A stretch of DNA of 40,353 nt, taken from UPXZ01 sp964634605. Its GTDB lineage: Bacteria > Bacteroidota > Bacteroidia > Bacteroidales > Paludibacteraceae. The stretch lies in contig CAZWLJ010000032.1 of assembly GCA_964634605.1 (NCBI GenBank), positions 1 to 40,353 on the forward strand, given 5' to 3'. Below, piece after piece: positions 1 through 8,190 of this stretch (position 1 is its first letter; each line of letters starts with the position of its first letter). Both the position numbers and the translations under genes were made by a program. Under the pieces are notes generated by a model that saw only the letters and a program-made list of their open reading frames with translations, was not told the origin of the DNA and made no database searches.

Positions 1-247
1 CTTCCCGGTAAGCCTTATATTTTGCCTGCACCCGGGTAACGAGGTACTGCATATAGTATTCCCGCCCCATATCGCGCGGCAGATAGATGGAATCCAGTGC
101 ATTGGCAGCGCTGTCGGCGTAGCCGCTTTCCAGTAAAGTTTGTGCACGAGCAAGCCGCTCGCGTCCGTCACGGTTGTAGCACGATGTGAAAGATACCAGG
201 GTTAGTAGTATCAATAGCAAACGGTATTTGAAAGCAGAATTTTTCAT
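1..247 (-). CDS. Lipoprotein, partial (C-terminus outside window)
   Basis: An open frame runs leftward from an ATG at 245-247 and is cut by the window edge after 82 codons. The N-terminus is a bacterial lipoprotein signal: basic MKNSAFKYR, a Leu/Val-rich core, then the lipobox-like SFTSC with the cysteine at residue 24. The mature part begins RERLARAQTLLESGYADSAANALDSI. That alpha-helical pattern resembles the first helices of tetratricopeptide-like Bacteroidales lipoproteins that count Asp/Ser/Ala units, but too little is present to assign a family. A CAAATTTA box at 262-269 (TAAATTTG on the minus strand) is a possible -7 element. It is separated by about 220 bp from the nucleoside kinase gene, so it is probably its own transcription unit. 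Function unknown. Confidence 0.75.
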   Translation of the reverse strand, partial: MKNSAFKYRLLLILLTLVSFTSCYNRDGRERLARAQTLLESGYADSAANALDSIYLPRDMGREYYMQYLVTRVQAKYKAYRE

Positions 248-343
248 CGGTTCTCCTGCCACAAATTTAGTAATAAATTTCTGTTTGATAATAGCTGTCA
301 GCTTGCAGATTAAAAAAAAACAAAGGAAGTAAATAGTTATCAC

Positions 344-376
344 AGAGATAATCTCTCGCGGAGAGAGGCTATCTCT
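344..376. repeat. Nested inverted repeat (two-tier hairpin)
   Basis: Outer arms AGAGATA (344-350) and TATCTCT (370-376) enclose a second perfect hairpin, TCTCTC (352-357), loop GCG, GAGAGA (361-366). It lies between the 3' end of the nucleoside kinase and the 5' end of the partial lipoprotein. Read on the minus strand it is followed, about 24 nt on, by a run of Ts, so it may be the kinase terminator; alternatively it is a protein site. Confidence 0.55.
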
Positions 377-466
377 CAAGTCCATACGGGAGAGAGAAAT
401 CGTATATTTGGGTAGAGGTGAGCCTGTAATCCCGATATCAGCTAACTACCTGCCTTCCGGTCGTTC

Positions 467-2134
467 TCAATACTTAAAGCTGCTTCCTCCCACAAATTCG
501 CGAAGCAGGGAGGTGGGCGGTATCTCGCTGTCGTTGATGGCTACGAAGTAGCGCAGAAACCGCAGCAGCCGGTGCGTTTCGGTATATTCATCGCAATATT
601 TGGGCACCTGCTCCAGGATGGGCATCACGTGACGTTTGAGCACGGCAAGTTCGAATATCAGCGCCGAATTGAACATGATATCGGCATTCTCCTGATAGGG
701 AAATATCCACTTGTCTTCTCCTTTTCGCACACTTCCCCAGCGTCCGATGGTGTCACGGGCGGAGTAACCCCGATAGCGGTAATCCCGAATGATGCGGCGC
801 AGCAGACGAGTGTCGGCCGTCGGAATCCAGTTGTGTTCGTCGATGGAAATGGTCGTGAGCGCCGAAACATAAATTTTGAAAAGCGCATTTTCGGGCATTC
901 CTTTGGTTAATTCAGGATTCAAGGCATGAATTCCTTCCAGAATTAAGAGGGTATCGGGCTCAAGTTTCAGTTTGTCGCCTTTGAAAACACGTTTCCCTTT
1001 TTCAAAATTAAAAGAAGGTAGCTCTATTTCTTCTCCGGCAATCAGTTGCTGCATTTGCAGGTGGAAGAAATCAAGATCGAGTGCATAAAGCGATTCGAAA
1101 TCCCAGTCGCCGTTTTCGTCGCGCGGTGTGGATTCGCGGTCCACAAAGTAGTTGTCCAGCGAAATGATTTTTGGCTTCAGCCCGCTCACCATCAGCTGTA
1201 CCGACAGCCGCTTGCTGAACGTGGTTTTACCCGACGACGAAGGTCCCGAAATCAGTATTACTTTCGCATCCGGACGTGCCTGTATCCTGTCGGCAATGGA
1301 CGCTACTTTTTTCTCGTGAAGCGCTTCGGCTATTTTTATCAGATCAAAAGCACGGTTGTCAAGGCAGGCTTTGTTGAATTCACCCACGGAATTCAGTCCC
1401 ATAATTTTATTCCAGCTCAGAAATTCCTTGAAGATTTCAAACATTTTAGGTTGTTGCACCATTTCCTCGATATTAACCGGATCCTCTCTGTCCGGTACTT
1501 GCAGCAGCATGCCATCGTAGTAGGGTATCAGGTCAAAAATATCCAGGTAACTGGTGTTGGGCAGCAAAATACTCGTGTAGTAATCGATAAAATCACCTAT
1601 GCGGTAATACCGGAGATACGGTTCGCCCAGACTGTCGAATAGCGCATCCTTGGAGACGTTGTTGCGCCCGTTGCGGAAGAGTTCTTTCACTTGTTCTGTT
1701 TGTCGCTCTTCCAGTATAATGGGTTCGGCGCTGTCAATTATTTCCTGCATTTTGCTTTTTATCCGGGCAATCATTTCGGGCGAAACCGGTTCTCCGGCAT
1801 TTTCTATTTCGCAGAAGTACCCTTTGGATACCGGGTGTTCTATCCGGATAACCGAATGCGGATACAACTCCGAAACGGCTTTGGAAAGCACCATCGAAAG
1901 TGTACGCACATACACCCGCATGCCCGACGACGAGCTGGTGTCAATAAATTCAATGTCCTTAGGTTTGTATATCAGAAAGTTAAGATCTTCAACCTTGTAG
2001 TTAACACGGGCAGCAACGACCTTGTATTTCAATCTGATATCTAAAGCGTTATAAATTTCGAGCAGCGAGGTGCCGAGGGGGAATGTGTGATAATCCTGCG
2101 TGTTTTTACAGTAAATAACAACGGTTTTTTTCAT
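467..2134 (-). CDS. Nucleoside (uridine-type) kinase with ThrRS-like N-terminus
   Basis: A 555-residue fusion. Residues 1-65 look like a TGS domain and about 75-230 like the second additional domain of threonyl-tRNA synthetase. Residues 290-500 form a phosphoribulokinase/uridine kinase domain, with the P-loop GPSSSGKTTFSKR at 297-309, LDNYFVDR after it and a LILEGIHALNP segment that fits the following strand. The family phosphorylates uridine/cytidine-type nucleosides with ATP or GTP in the cytosol for pyrimidine salvage. The synthetase-like part has no catalytic domain, and its role is not known to me. Full length for the family in Bacteroidota. The start is ATG at 2132-2134; the spacer upstream is filled with simple repeats, so no promoter is obvious. 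The exact nucleoside substrate cannot be read from sequence. Confidence 0.88.
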   Translation of the reverse strand: MKKTVVIYCKNTQDYHTFPLGTSLLEIYNALDIRLKYKVVAARVNYKVEDLNFLIYKPKDIEFIDTSSSSGMRVYVRTLSMVLSKAVSELYPHSVIRIEHPVSKGYFCEIENAGEPVSPEMIARIKSKMQEIIDSAEPIILEERQTEQVKELFRNGRNNVSKDALFDSLGEPYLRYYRIGDFIDYYTSILLPNTSYLDIFDLIPYYDGMLLQVPDREDPVNIEEMVQQPKMFEIFKEFLSWNKIMGLNSVGEFNKACLDNRAFDLIKIAEALHEKKVASIADRIQARPDAKVILISGPSSSGKTTFSKRLSVQLMVSGLKPKIISLDNYFVDRESTPRDENGDWDFESLYALDLDFFHLQMQQLIAGEEIELPSFNFEKGKRVFKGDKLKLEPDTLLILEGIHALNPELTKGMPENALFKIYVSALTTISIDEHNWIPTADTRLLRRIIRDYRYRGYSARDTIGRWGSVRKGEDKWIFPYQENADIMFNSALIFELAVLKRHVMPILEQVPKYCDEYTETHRLLRFLRYFVAINDSEIPPTSLLREFVGGSSFKY

Positions 2135-2163
2135 AAAATAAATCGGGTGAATGTATGAATGAA

Positions 2164-2301
2164 GCTGTCAGTTTTCAGCTTTCAGCTTTCAGCTATCAGC
2201 TTTCATCTTTCAGTCTTGTTTCTAAAAGTCTCTTTCTGTGTTCTGTGTTCTGTGTTCAGTATTCTGTATTCTGTACTCTTTGTTCTGTATTTTGTGCTCT
2301 G
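2164..2301. repeat. Two adjacent degenerate simple-repeat tracts
   Basis: 2164-2214 is built from imperfect TTTCAGC units (ttcagctttcagctttcagc core). 2230-2301 is built from TGTTCTG/TATTCTG units. They fill the 185 bp spacer between two minus-strand genes and are strongly pyrimidine-biased on the plus strand. Short open frames across them are repeat translations, not genes. Confidence 0.8.
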
Positions 2302-2319
2302 CAACTCCGAAGGCATGAC

Positions 2320-3612
2320 TTACCTGTTCAGCTGTTTTTGAATCTTGCTGATCGCGTTTTCGATGGATTTATCGGGTTCGATAATGTTGTATTCTCCCCA
2401 AAATTCTGCATCGGAGAATCCTGAGGCTTCATTCTGAATCACTACCGTGGGGTTTATCCTGTCTTTCGACCGGAATGTTCGTCTGTCCATGTCGTCCGAC
2501 CAGTCGGTGGCAGCCATTTCGATGAACGAATTGTAGAAGGTGTGAAACAACCGTTTTTTCCAGTCGATTTTTAACCCGAGTTCAATACGGCTGTAGGAGT
2601 AATACCACAGATCATCAATCAGCCGGTAGTCGATAAGATAATGAGCTTTGGTGGTACTCACTTTAGCGTTCACCGGTTTTTTCCGAACGAAAACCCGGGT
2701 GGCTTCATCGTTGTTGGTCAGGTCCATGTCAAACTCGGCCCGCGCGAGGGCGTAAGTTTCGGCATCTACATACAACTGGCCGTAAAACAACGGTTCAATG
2801 ATATGACGTTGCTGCCTGAAGTCGATTACATACACGGTGCGGTCGTTTATCTGGTCGGTCTTGAGGAATTTGAATTCGTAATTTTCAAAAATATTATCTG
2901 AAAATATATAATCAGGGTATCTCATCACGTCCAGGTAGATATTGTTGAAAGGTCCGCCCATCAGTTTGAAAACCAGCGTGTCGAGTTTGTTGTAATCGGT
3001 GCTTTTCCTGGATTTATAAAGCGAGGCCATATCGTGCAGCGTGCTGTTATATCCTCGTTTGTACACTTCGGTGATGGCTTCGGAGAGCGACACATTCGTG
3101 TTCCTTTTTTTGATAATTTCGCGATAAAATGCAGTCATCATCATGTCTTTGTTGCTGTAATTTTTGCCCTTATTTTCCATCATCTTCCGGATGATTGACT
3201 CCGGATCTTTCGAAATGACTTCGAGCGGCGGAAGTGTAAACTGGAGTGGCCTCATCGAGTATTTGTTTCCTTGCGGCTTCATGGATACCAGTGGAATCCG
3301 CAGGTTTTCGTATCCAAGAAACGATATCAGCAGGTTTTTGTCCATTTCTGATTTAGGTACTTTGAGCAAAAATTCACCATCGGCATTGGTAACGGTCGAA
3401 ACATTGGTTTTCTCTACCGAAAGAACCGCATAAGACATTTTATCTCCTTTTTCACCGGTTACTACTCCTGAAAACACATTCACCGCAGAATCTTGCATCT
3501 GTGTTGCCGGTCTGATTTCTGCTGTTGCAACCTGAAATCCGATGAATACACCCAGCAAAACAAAAGCAGGTTTTGAGAGTTTTGTGTTTAGAATTGATTT
3601 AGTTGTTTTCAT
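2320..3612 (-). CDS. Exported carboxypeptidase-regulatory-like domain protein
   Basis: A 430-residue protein with an N-terminal hydrophobic segment (KPAFVLLGVFIGFQVATA, residues 14-31) that reads as a signal peptide. Residues about 46-130 match the CarboxypepD_reg-like beta-sandwich (FSGVVTGEKG, the VTNADGEFLLKVP turn, ISFLGYEN) found at the N-terminus of many Bacteroidota surface proteins. The remaining 300 residues contain MTAFYREIIKKRN and TDYNKLDTLVFKLMGGPF, which recur in uncharacterised Bacteroidales proteins; I know no enzymatic role. No lipobox cysteine and no TonB plug or barrel are visible, so it is neither a TonB-dependent receptor nor an obvious lipoprotein. Probably periplasmic or attached to the outer membrane. 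It lies downstream of recO on the same strand but over 100 bp away. Confidence 0.75.
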   Translation of the reverse strand: MKTTKSILNTKLSKPAFVLLGVFIGFQVATAEIRPATQMQDSAVNVFSGVVTGEKGDKMSYAVLSVEKTNVSTVTNADGEFLLKVPKSEMDKNLLISFLGYENLRIPLVSMKPQGNKYSMRPLQFTLPPLEVISKDPESIIRKMMENKGKNYSNKDMMMTAFYREIIKKRNTNVSLSEAITEVYKRGYNSTLHDMASLYKSRKSTDYNKLDTLVFKLMGGPFNNIYLDVMRYPDYIFSDNIFENYEFKFLKTDQINDRTVYVIDFRQQRHIIEPLFYGQLYVDAETYALARAEFDMDLTNNDEATRVFVRKKPVNAKVSTTKAHYLIDYRLIDDLWYYSYSRIELGLKIDWKKRLFHTFYNSFIEMAATDWSDDMDRRTFRSKDRINPTVVIQNEASGFSDAEFWGEYNIIEPDKSIENAISKIQKQLNR

Positions 3613-3715
3613 TATCGTGTTATTAGCAAAATTGTTAGGATTGAATAATGTTTTTTGTTAAAAAATAATTCATTACACTTTATAGAACAAACTATTGGAT
3701 AAAATGTTGAATGAG

Positions 3716-4441
3716 TTATTCCCAAAGTTTATGAAGCACTTCCACTGAGTGAAGTGTGTGAAAATCAGCCAGATGAAGTTTGTAAAAATCAATAAAATGA
3801 CCGAGCATATCACCCCTCAGTTTTCTTGTCATGGGCAGCTGGTTCAGCGTTTGATAATCCATCTGCATTATCCTGATGAAAATATCCGAAATTTCAGGTG
3901 TCAGATAATGAATGTGGTCCGGTTTTTTACTCTCAAATACTCCGTTCATCAGGTCGAAATACTGAGCATTCGAAGCGCCGGAAGTATCCGGGGCAAATCC
4001 AAGCCGTCCGGCGAGTTGCGCCATGAAAACCAGATGAAAATTTCCCACTCCCTCTTTACATTCATCCAGCACCCTGACCGATGATTCAATAAAAGAGTAC
4101 ATTTCTTCGTCGCATTCCGAATGCTTGAGCGTTTTAAGCAGTACTTCAGTCATAAAAAGGGCCAGACAATTTTTCACCGGATCATACGGAATGTGATAAA
4201 AAGGCATTGCAATACGGATATCACTGATAATCTGAATATCTTTTTTCGGATTGTGAGTCACGTCAATTTCAACTACAGACAAAGGTTGAAGCAGGGCTGC
4301 CCGGCATGCCGATTTTTTCTTGTTTGCACTGTGCACTACATAGGATACTCTGCCGAACCTTCGCGTGTAAATACTCACGATGCTCCGGCTGTCGGAGTAT
4401 TTTACCTGTTGAAGTATGATGCCTGTGGTTTTTGCCTGCAT
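3716..4441 (-). CDS. recO: DNA repair protein RecO
   Basis: At 241 residues this is the normal RecO length. The N-terminal OB fold (residues 1-80) begins QAKTTGIILQQVKYSDSRSIVSIYTRRFGRVSYVVHS, typical of RecO: first strand, the Y-x-E/D-x-S turn, then the G-R/K-x2 element. The helical C-terminal part follows (CLALFMTEVLLKTLKHSE, FHLVFMAQLAGRLGFAPD). RecO anneals ssDNA and, with RecR, loads RecA onto SSB-coated ssDNA in gap repair. No Cys4 zinc motif is visible. The start is ATG at 4439-4441. A CAAATTTA box at 4450-4457, with CAAT 21 bp further out, gives a minus-strand promoter only a few bases upstream, implying a very short leader. It is divergent from valS. Confidence 0.93.
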   Translation of the reverse strand: MQAKTTGIILQQVKYSDSRSIVSIYTRRFGRVSYVVHSANKKKSACRAALLQPLSVVEIDVTHNPKKDIQIISDIRIAMPFYHIPYDPVKNCLALFMTEVLLKTLKHSECDEEMYSFIESSVRVLDECKEGVGNFHLVFMAQLAGRLGFAPDTSGASNAQYFDLMNGVFESKKPDHIHYLTPEISDIFIRIMQMDYQTLNQLPMTRKLRGDMLGHFIDFYKLHLADFHTLHSVEVLHKLWE

Positions 4442-4449
4442 AAGTTTTA

Positions 4450-4482
4450 CAAATTTACTTATTTTTCAATCAATCATCCAAT
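4450..4482 (-). promoter_or_regulatory. Candidate recO promoter
   Basis: On the minus strand ATTG (complement of 4479-4482), 21 bp spacer, TAAATTTG (complement of 4450-4457). This fits the Bacteroidota TTTG-N19-21-TAnnTTTG pattern. The box lies about 9 bp from the recO ATG. Confidence 0.5.
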
Positions 4483-4520
4483 CATTGGAATTAAAATTTC
4501 TATAAAAAATTCATTTTCAC

Positions 4521-4528
4521 TATCTTTG
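4521..4528 (+). promoter_or_regulatory. Candidate valS -7 box
   Basis: TATCTTTG matches the TAnnTTTG consensus; a TTTC at 4497-4500 sits 20 bp upstream as a weak -33 match. It would give a leader of about 120 nt before the valS ATG at 4652. Confidence 0.5.
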
Positions 4529-4651
4529 CAACCTTAAAAATCAGAATTCAGGAATTGAAAGCCGGAAAAAATCAAATTATCAGACTAAAAAGCTCTGAAA
4601 CTTGAATTTTAAATAAATATAAACTATTAACTGCTTACTATATACGAAATT

Positions 4652-7288
4652 ATGGAACTTGCCAGCAAATACAGCCCTGCAGAGGTTGAAGACAAATGGT
4701 ATCAATACTGGATGGAAAATCGGTTTTTCCATTCCGAACCTGACGAACGCGAACCTTATACCATCGTCATACCGCCACCTAATGTAACCGGAGTGCTGCA
4801 TATGGGACACATGCTCAACAACACAATTCAGGATGTGCTCGTTCGTCGTGCGCGTATGCTGGGCAAAAACGCCTGCTGGGTTCCGGGTACCGATCATGCA
4901 TCCATTGCCACCGAAGCCAAAGTAGTTAACCGGCTTGCTGCTCAGGGTATCAGTAAATCAGATCTTACACGCGATGAATTCCTGAAACATGCCTGGGACT
5001 GGACACACGAACACGGAGGTATTATTCTCGAGCAACTCAAAAAACTCGGAGCTTCCTGCGACTGGGACCGGACTGCCTTCACCATGGACCAGCAGCGCTC
5101 CGATAGCGTGCTGAAAGTGTTTGTGGACTTATATAACAAAGGTTTGATTTATCGTGGCGTGCGCATGGTCAACTGGGATCCCAAGGCGCTTACAGCTATA
5201 TCCGATGAGGAAGTTATCCATAAGGAAGTGAATGGGAAGCTGTATTACCTCCGCTATAAAGTAGAACCCCAAACCCCTGAAGGGGAACAAGAGGCTGAAT
5301 ATGCTGTGATTGCAACAACAAGACCGGAAACAATTTTTGGTGATACTGCGATGTGTATCAATCCAAAAGATGATAAGAATAAATTTCTACGTGGAAGAAG
5401 GGTTTTAGTTCCATTGATCAACCGTTCAATTCCGGTGATTGAGGACGAATACGTGGATATGGAATTTGGAACAGGTTGCCTGAAAGTCACACCTGCACAC
5501 GATGTGAACGACTACGTGCTGGGCGAGAAATACAACCTGCCATCCATCGATATTTTCAATCAGGACGGTACACTCAACGAACATGGCGCCATGTACGCTG
5601 GAATGGATCGTTTTGAAGTTCGTAAAAAAATCGAAAAAGACCTCGAAGAAGCCGGATTGATGGAAAAAACCGAAGCCTACACCAATAAAGTGGGTTATTC
5701 AGAGCGTACCGATGTGCCTATCGAACCGAAACTTTCGATGCAGTGGTTCCTGAAAATGAGTGAACTGGCTAAACCGGCGCTCGATAACGTGGAAAACGAC
5801 ACCGTGAAATTTCATCCGGAGAAATACAAAAATACATACCGCCACTGGATGGAGAATATCAAAGACTGGAATATCAGCCGTCAGCTTTGGTGGGGACACC
5901 GGATTCCAGCCTATTTTCTGCCTAATGGTGGTTTTGTCGTTGCACTTACTAAAGAAGAAGCGTATGAAAAAGCCCTGAAACAGGTTGATTATCCGCTCGC
6001 GATAGAAGATTTGCGCCAGGATGAAGATGCTCTGGATACGTGGTTTTCGTCCTGGTTGTGGCCAATTTCTGTTTTTGACGGAATAAATAATCCCGACAAT
6101 CCCGATATCCGGTATTATTATCCGACTAGCGACCTGATTACCGGGCCCGATATTATTTTCTTTTGGGTGGCGCGTATGATTATGTCGGGCTACGAGTATC
6201 GCAGTCAGGAGTGTTTCAAAAACGTTTATTTCACCGGAATTGTACGGGATAAACTCGGGCGGAAGATGTCCAAGCAACTCGGAAACTCGCCCGACCCGAT
6301 AGAACTGATGAAGAAATTCGGCGCCGACGGTGTGCGCATGGGTATGCTGCTGACAGCTCCTGCCGGAAACGACCTGCTGTACGACGACAGCCTGTGCGAA
6401 CAGGGACGTAACTTCAACAATAAAATCTGGAATGCTTTCCGGTTGGTTAAAGGCTGGGAAGTGGCAGATGTGGAACAATCTGAAGCAGCCAGAATTGCAA
6501 TTGATTGGTTTGATTCCCAGCTTTCAAAAACAATGCTTGAGGTTGACGATTTATTTACAAAATATCGTCTTTCGGAAGCGCTGATGGCTGTATACAAGCT
6601 TTTCTGGGACGAGTTTTCTTCCTGGTATCTCGAGATGGTAAAACCGGCTTATCAAAAACCAATTGACAAAGTAACCTATCAGGCTACCCTTGGATTTTTC
6701 GATAGTCTCCTTAAAATGCTGCATCCGTTTATGCCGTTTATTACCGAAGAACTCTGGCAGGCGCTCGATGACCGTCAGGCTGGCGAAAGTATTATGGTAC
6801 AAATGATGCCGAAAGCTAATGCAGCGGATGAAAAACTGATTGCCGGTTTTGATAAGGTGAAAGATATCATTGCAGGTGTTCGTACCGTTCGTTTACAGAA
6901 AAATATTCCCAATAAAGAAAGCCTCAATTTGCAGGTAGTCGGTTCACACAATACAGATTTTGACGTTGTTATTGCCAAACTTTGTAACCTGGAAAGCATT
7001 GAAAATGTCAGCGAGAAATCCGGGAATGCCGTTGCTTTTATGATTGGCACTACAGAATATGCCCTCCGGATGGAAAATTTGATTAACGCGGAAGAAGAAA
7101 TCAAAAAAATGGAAGATGAGATCGTTTATTTGGAAGGATTTCTGCAATCGGTAATTAAAAAACTGAGCAACGAACGGTTTGTACAAAATGCCAGGCCCGA
7201 AATAGTGGAAAACGAACGGAAAAAACAGGCTGATGCCGAAAGTAAAATCTCTTCACTCAGAGAGAGTATAGCATCATTAAAAGGATAA
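4652..7288 (+). CDS. valS: Valyl-tRNA synthetase
   Basis: An 878-residue class I synthetase that charges tRNA-Val in the cytosol. It has the HIGH-type motif HMGH at residues 50-53 (PPNVTGVLHMGHML), the CP1 editing domain with ATTRPETIFGDTA and GTGCLKVTPAHDVNDY, the KMSKQ loop at 538-542 (canonical KMSKS), the anticodon-binding helical domain, and a C-terminal coiled coil (from about residue 810, MEDEIVYLEGFLQSVIKKLSNERFV). Length and start (MELASKYSPAEVEDKWYQYW) are typical. Residues 206-216 (PQTPEGEQEAE), just before ATTRPE, are encoded by a CCCCTGAAGGGG palindromic repeat and seem longer than in relatives I recall. The nitroreductase gene begins 3 bp after the stop, so the two are probably co-transcribed. 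Confidence 0.97.
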   Translation: MELASKYSPAEVEDKWYQYWMENRFFHSEPDEREPYTIVIPPPNVTGVLHMGHMLNNTIQDVLVRRARMLGKNACWVPGTDHASIATEAKVVNRLAAQGISKSDLTRDEFLKHAWDWTHEHGGIILEQLKKLGASCDWDRTAFTMDQQRSDSVLKVFVDLYNKGLIYRGVRMVNWDPKALTAISDEEVIHKEVNGKLYYLRYKVEPQTPEGEQEAEYAVIATTRPETIFGDTAMCINPKDDKNKFLRGRRVLVPLINRSIPVIEDEYVDMEFGTGCLKVTPAHDVNDYVLGEKYNLPSIDIFNQDGTLNEHGAMYAGMDRFEVRKKIEKDLEEAGLMEKTEAYTNKVGYSERTDVPIEPKLSMQWFLKMSELAKPALDNVENDTVKFHPEKYKNTYRHWMENIKDWNISRQLWWGHRIPAYFLPNGGFVVALTKEEAYEKALKQVDYPLAIEDLRQDEDALDTWFSSWLWPISVFDGINNPDNPDIRYYYPTSDLITGPDIIFFWVARMIMSGYEYRSQECFKNVYFTGIVRDKLGRKMSKQLGNSPDPIELMKKFGADGVRMGMLLTAPAGNDLLYDDSLCEQGRNFNNKIWNAFRLVKGWEVADVEQSEAARIAIDWFDSQLSKTMLEVDDLFTKYRLSEALMAVYKLFWDEFSSWYLEMVKPAYQKPIDKVTYQATLGFFDSLLKMLHPFMPFITEELWQALDDRQAGESIMVQMMPKANAADEKLIAGFDKVKDIIAGVRTVRLQKNIPNKESLNLQVVGSHNTDFDVVIAKLCNLESIENVSEKSGNAVAFMIGTTEYALRMENLINAEEEIKKMEDEIVYLEGFLQSVIKKLSNERFVQNARPEIVENERKKQADAESKISSLRESIASLKG
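5265..5294. repeat. CCCCTGAAGGGG palindromic repeat inside valS
   Basis: AACCCCAAACCCCTGAAGGGG followed by AACAAGAGG; the core stem is CCCC (5274-5277), loop TGAA, GGGG (5282-5285). It resembles the elements in the suf spacers (29231-29262, 29318-29363, 30125-30137). It lies in frame in the valS CP1 region and encodes PQTPEGEQE. Confidence 0.5.
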
Positions 7289-7291
7289 GAA

Positions 7292-8020
7292 ATGTCACTG
7301 GAAGAAATCCTTCATTACCGCCGTTCGGTTAGATATTTCGATGAAGAAAAGGAAATTGACACCGAAAAAGTACGTCATTGTATCGAGCTGGCAACTCTGG
7401 CTCCGGCGAGTTCAAACATGCAGCTGTGGGAGTTTTACCACATTACCGATGCGGAAATGATGAAAAAACTTTCGCACGCCTGCCTCGGTCAGCGGGCTGC
7501 ATCCACAGCCGGGCAGGCTGTGGTTTTTGTAACACGCAGGGATTTGCACCGCCGACGCTCGAAAGCCATTCTCGAATTTGAGAAAGGCAACATTGAGCGA
7601 AATAGTCCGCGCGAACGCCGGGCAAAACGGTGGAAAGACCGTCAGATGTATTATAATCGTGTGATACCATTTCTCTACAGCAGGTTCTTTTTCGTGCTGG
7701 GCTGGTTCAGGAAATTGCTTACCACTACCATCAGCCTTTTCCGCCCGATGACAACCACCGTTTCGGAAGCCGACGTGCGTATTGTAGTGCATAAAACCTG
7801 TGGATTGGCAGCACAAACCTTTATGATTGCCATGGCTGAACAGGGTTACGACACCTGTCCGCTTGAGGGATTCGACAGCAGGCGTGTAAAGAAACTGCTT
7901 AATCTGCCCTGCAGCGCCGAAATCAACATGGTTATCCCCTGCGGAATACGGAAAGGAACAAGCGGAATCTGGGGCGAACGATTCAGGGTGCCGTTTGAAG
8001 AAGTGTACAGAAGAATTTAA
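7292..8020 (+). CDS. Nitroreductase-family flavoprotein
   Basis: A 242-residue protein. The N-terminal RRSVRYFDEEKEI and LATLAPASSNMQLWEFYHI are the FMN phosphate/ribityl-binding elements of the nitroreductase fold; VHKTCGLAAQTFMIAMAEQGYDTCPLEGFD and the final INMVIPCGIRK complete it. Between them, residues 95-155 form an unusual basic/hydrophobic insert (RRAKRWKDRQMYYNRVIPFLYSRFFFVLGWFRKLL) that is longer than in typical NfsB-type enzymes and could be a membrane-contacting or lid segment. The family reduces nitro compounds, quinones or enones with NAD(P)H; the physiological substrate here is unknown. The start lies 3 bp after valS, with GGATAAGA as a weak ribosome site overlapping the valS stop. 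A terminator follows at 8116. Confidence 0.85.
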   Translation: MSLEEILHYRRSVRYFDEEKEIDTEKVRHCIELATLAPASSNMQLWEFYHITDAEMMKKLSHACLGQRAASTAGQAVVFVTRRDLHRRRSKAILEFEKGNIERNSPRERRAKRWKDRQMYYNRVIPFLYSRFFFVLGWFRKLLTTTISLFRPMTTTVSEADVRIVVHKTCGLAAQTFMIAMAEQGYDTCPLEGFDSRRVKKLLNLPCSAEINMVIPCGIRKGTSGIWGERFRVPFEEVYRRI

Positions 8021-8063
8021 AATGACTCCGGAGTCCCGGTAGAGCAATCCTTGCAATGCTGTT

Positions 8064-8093
8064 CTTCCCGATTATCGGATTGAACCCGGGAAG
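8064..8093. repeat. Inverted repeat CTTCCCG/CGGGAAG
   Basis: Perfect 7-bp arms at 8064-8070 and 8087-8093 with a 16-nt loop, followed by tggtacttttt. A further palindrome, ACTCCGGAGT, lies just upstream near 8034-8043. Both lie between the nitroreductase stop and the terminator at 8116. Confidence 0.45.
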
Positions 8094-8115
8094 TGGTACT
8101 TTTTCATCTTAATTT

Positions 8116-8159
8116 AAGGGATTTTCCTGCCAATTAGGAGAAATCCCTTTTCTTTTTTA
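8116..8159 (+). terminator. Intrinsic terminator after valS-nitroreductase
   Basis: AAGGGATTTTCCT (8116-8128) pairs with AGGAGAAATCCCTT (8136-8149) with one bulged G and a 7-nt loop, then a T-rich tail (ttcttttttat). Confidence 0.8.
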
Positions 8160-8190
8160 TCTTTACGAATTCACGGTTAAAGACGACAGT

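Noticed and set aside
1046..2044. Plus-strand open frames opposite the nucleoside kinase
   Set aside because: Shadow frames of a conserved gene with clear motifs on the minus strand.
6263..6277. KMSKQ instead of KMSKS in ValRS as a defect
   Set aside because: The position varies in class I synthetases and I recall Q in other Bacteroidota ValRS; the catalytic lysines are kept.
5699..6478. 259-codon open frame antisense to valS
   Set aside because: Lies wholly within a strongly conserved synthetase gene; the translation has no family resemblance.
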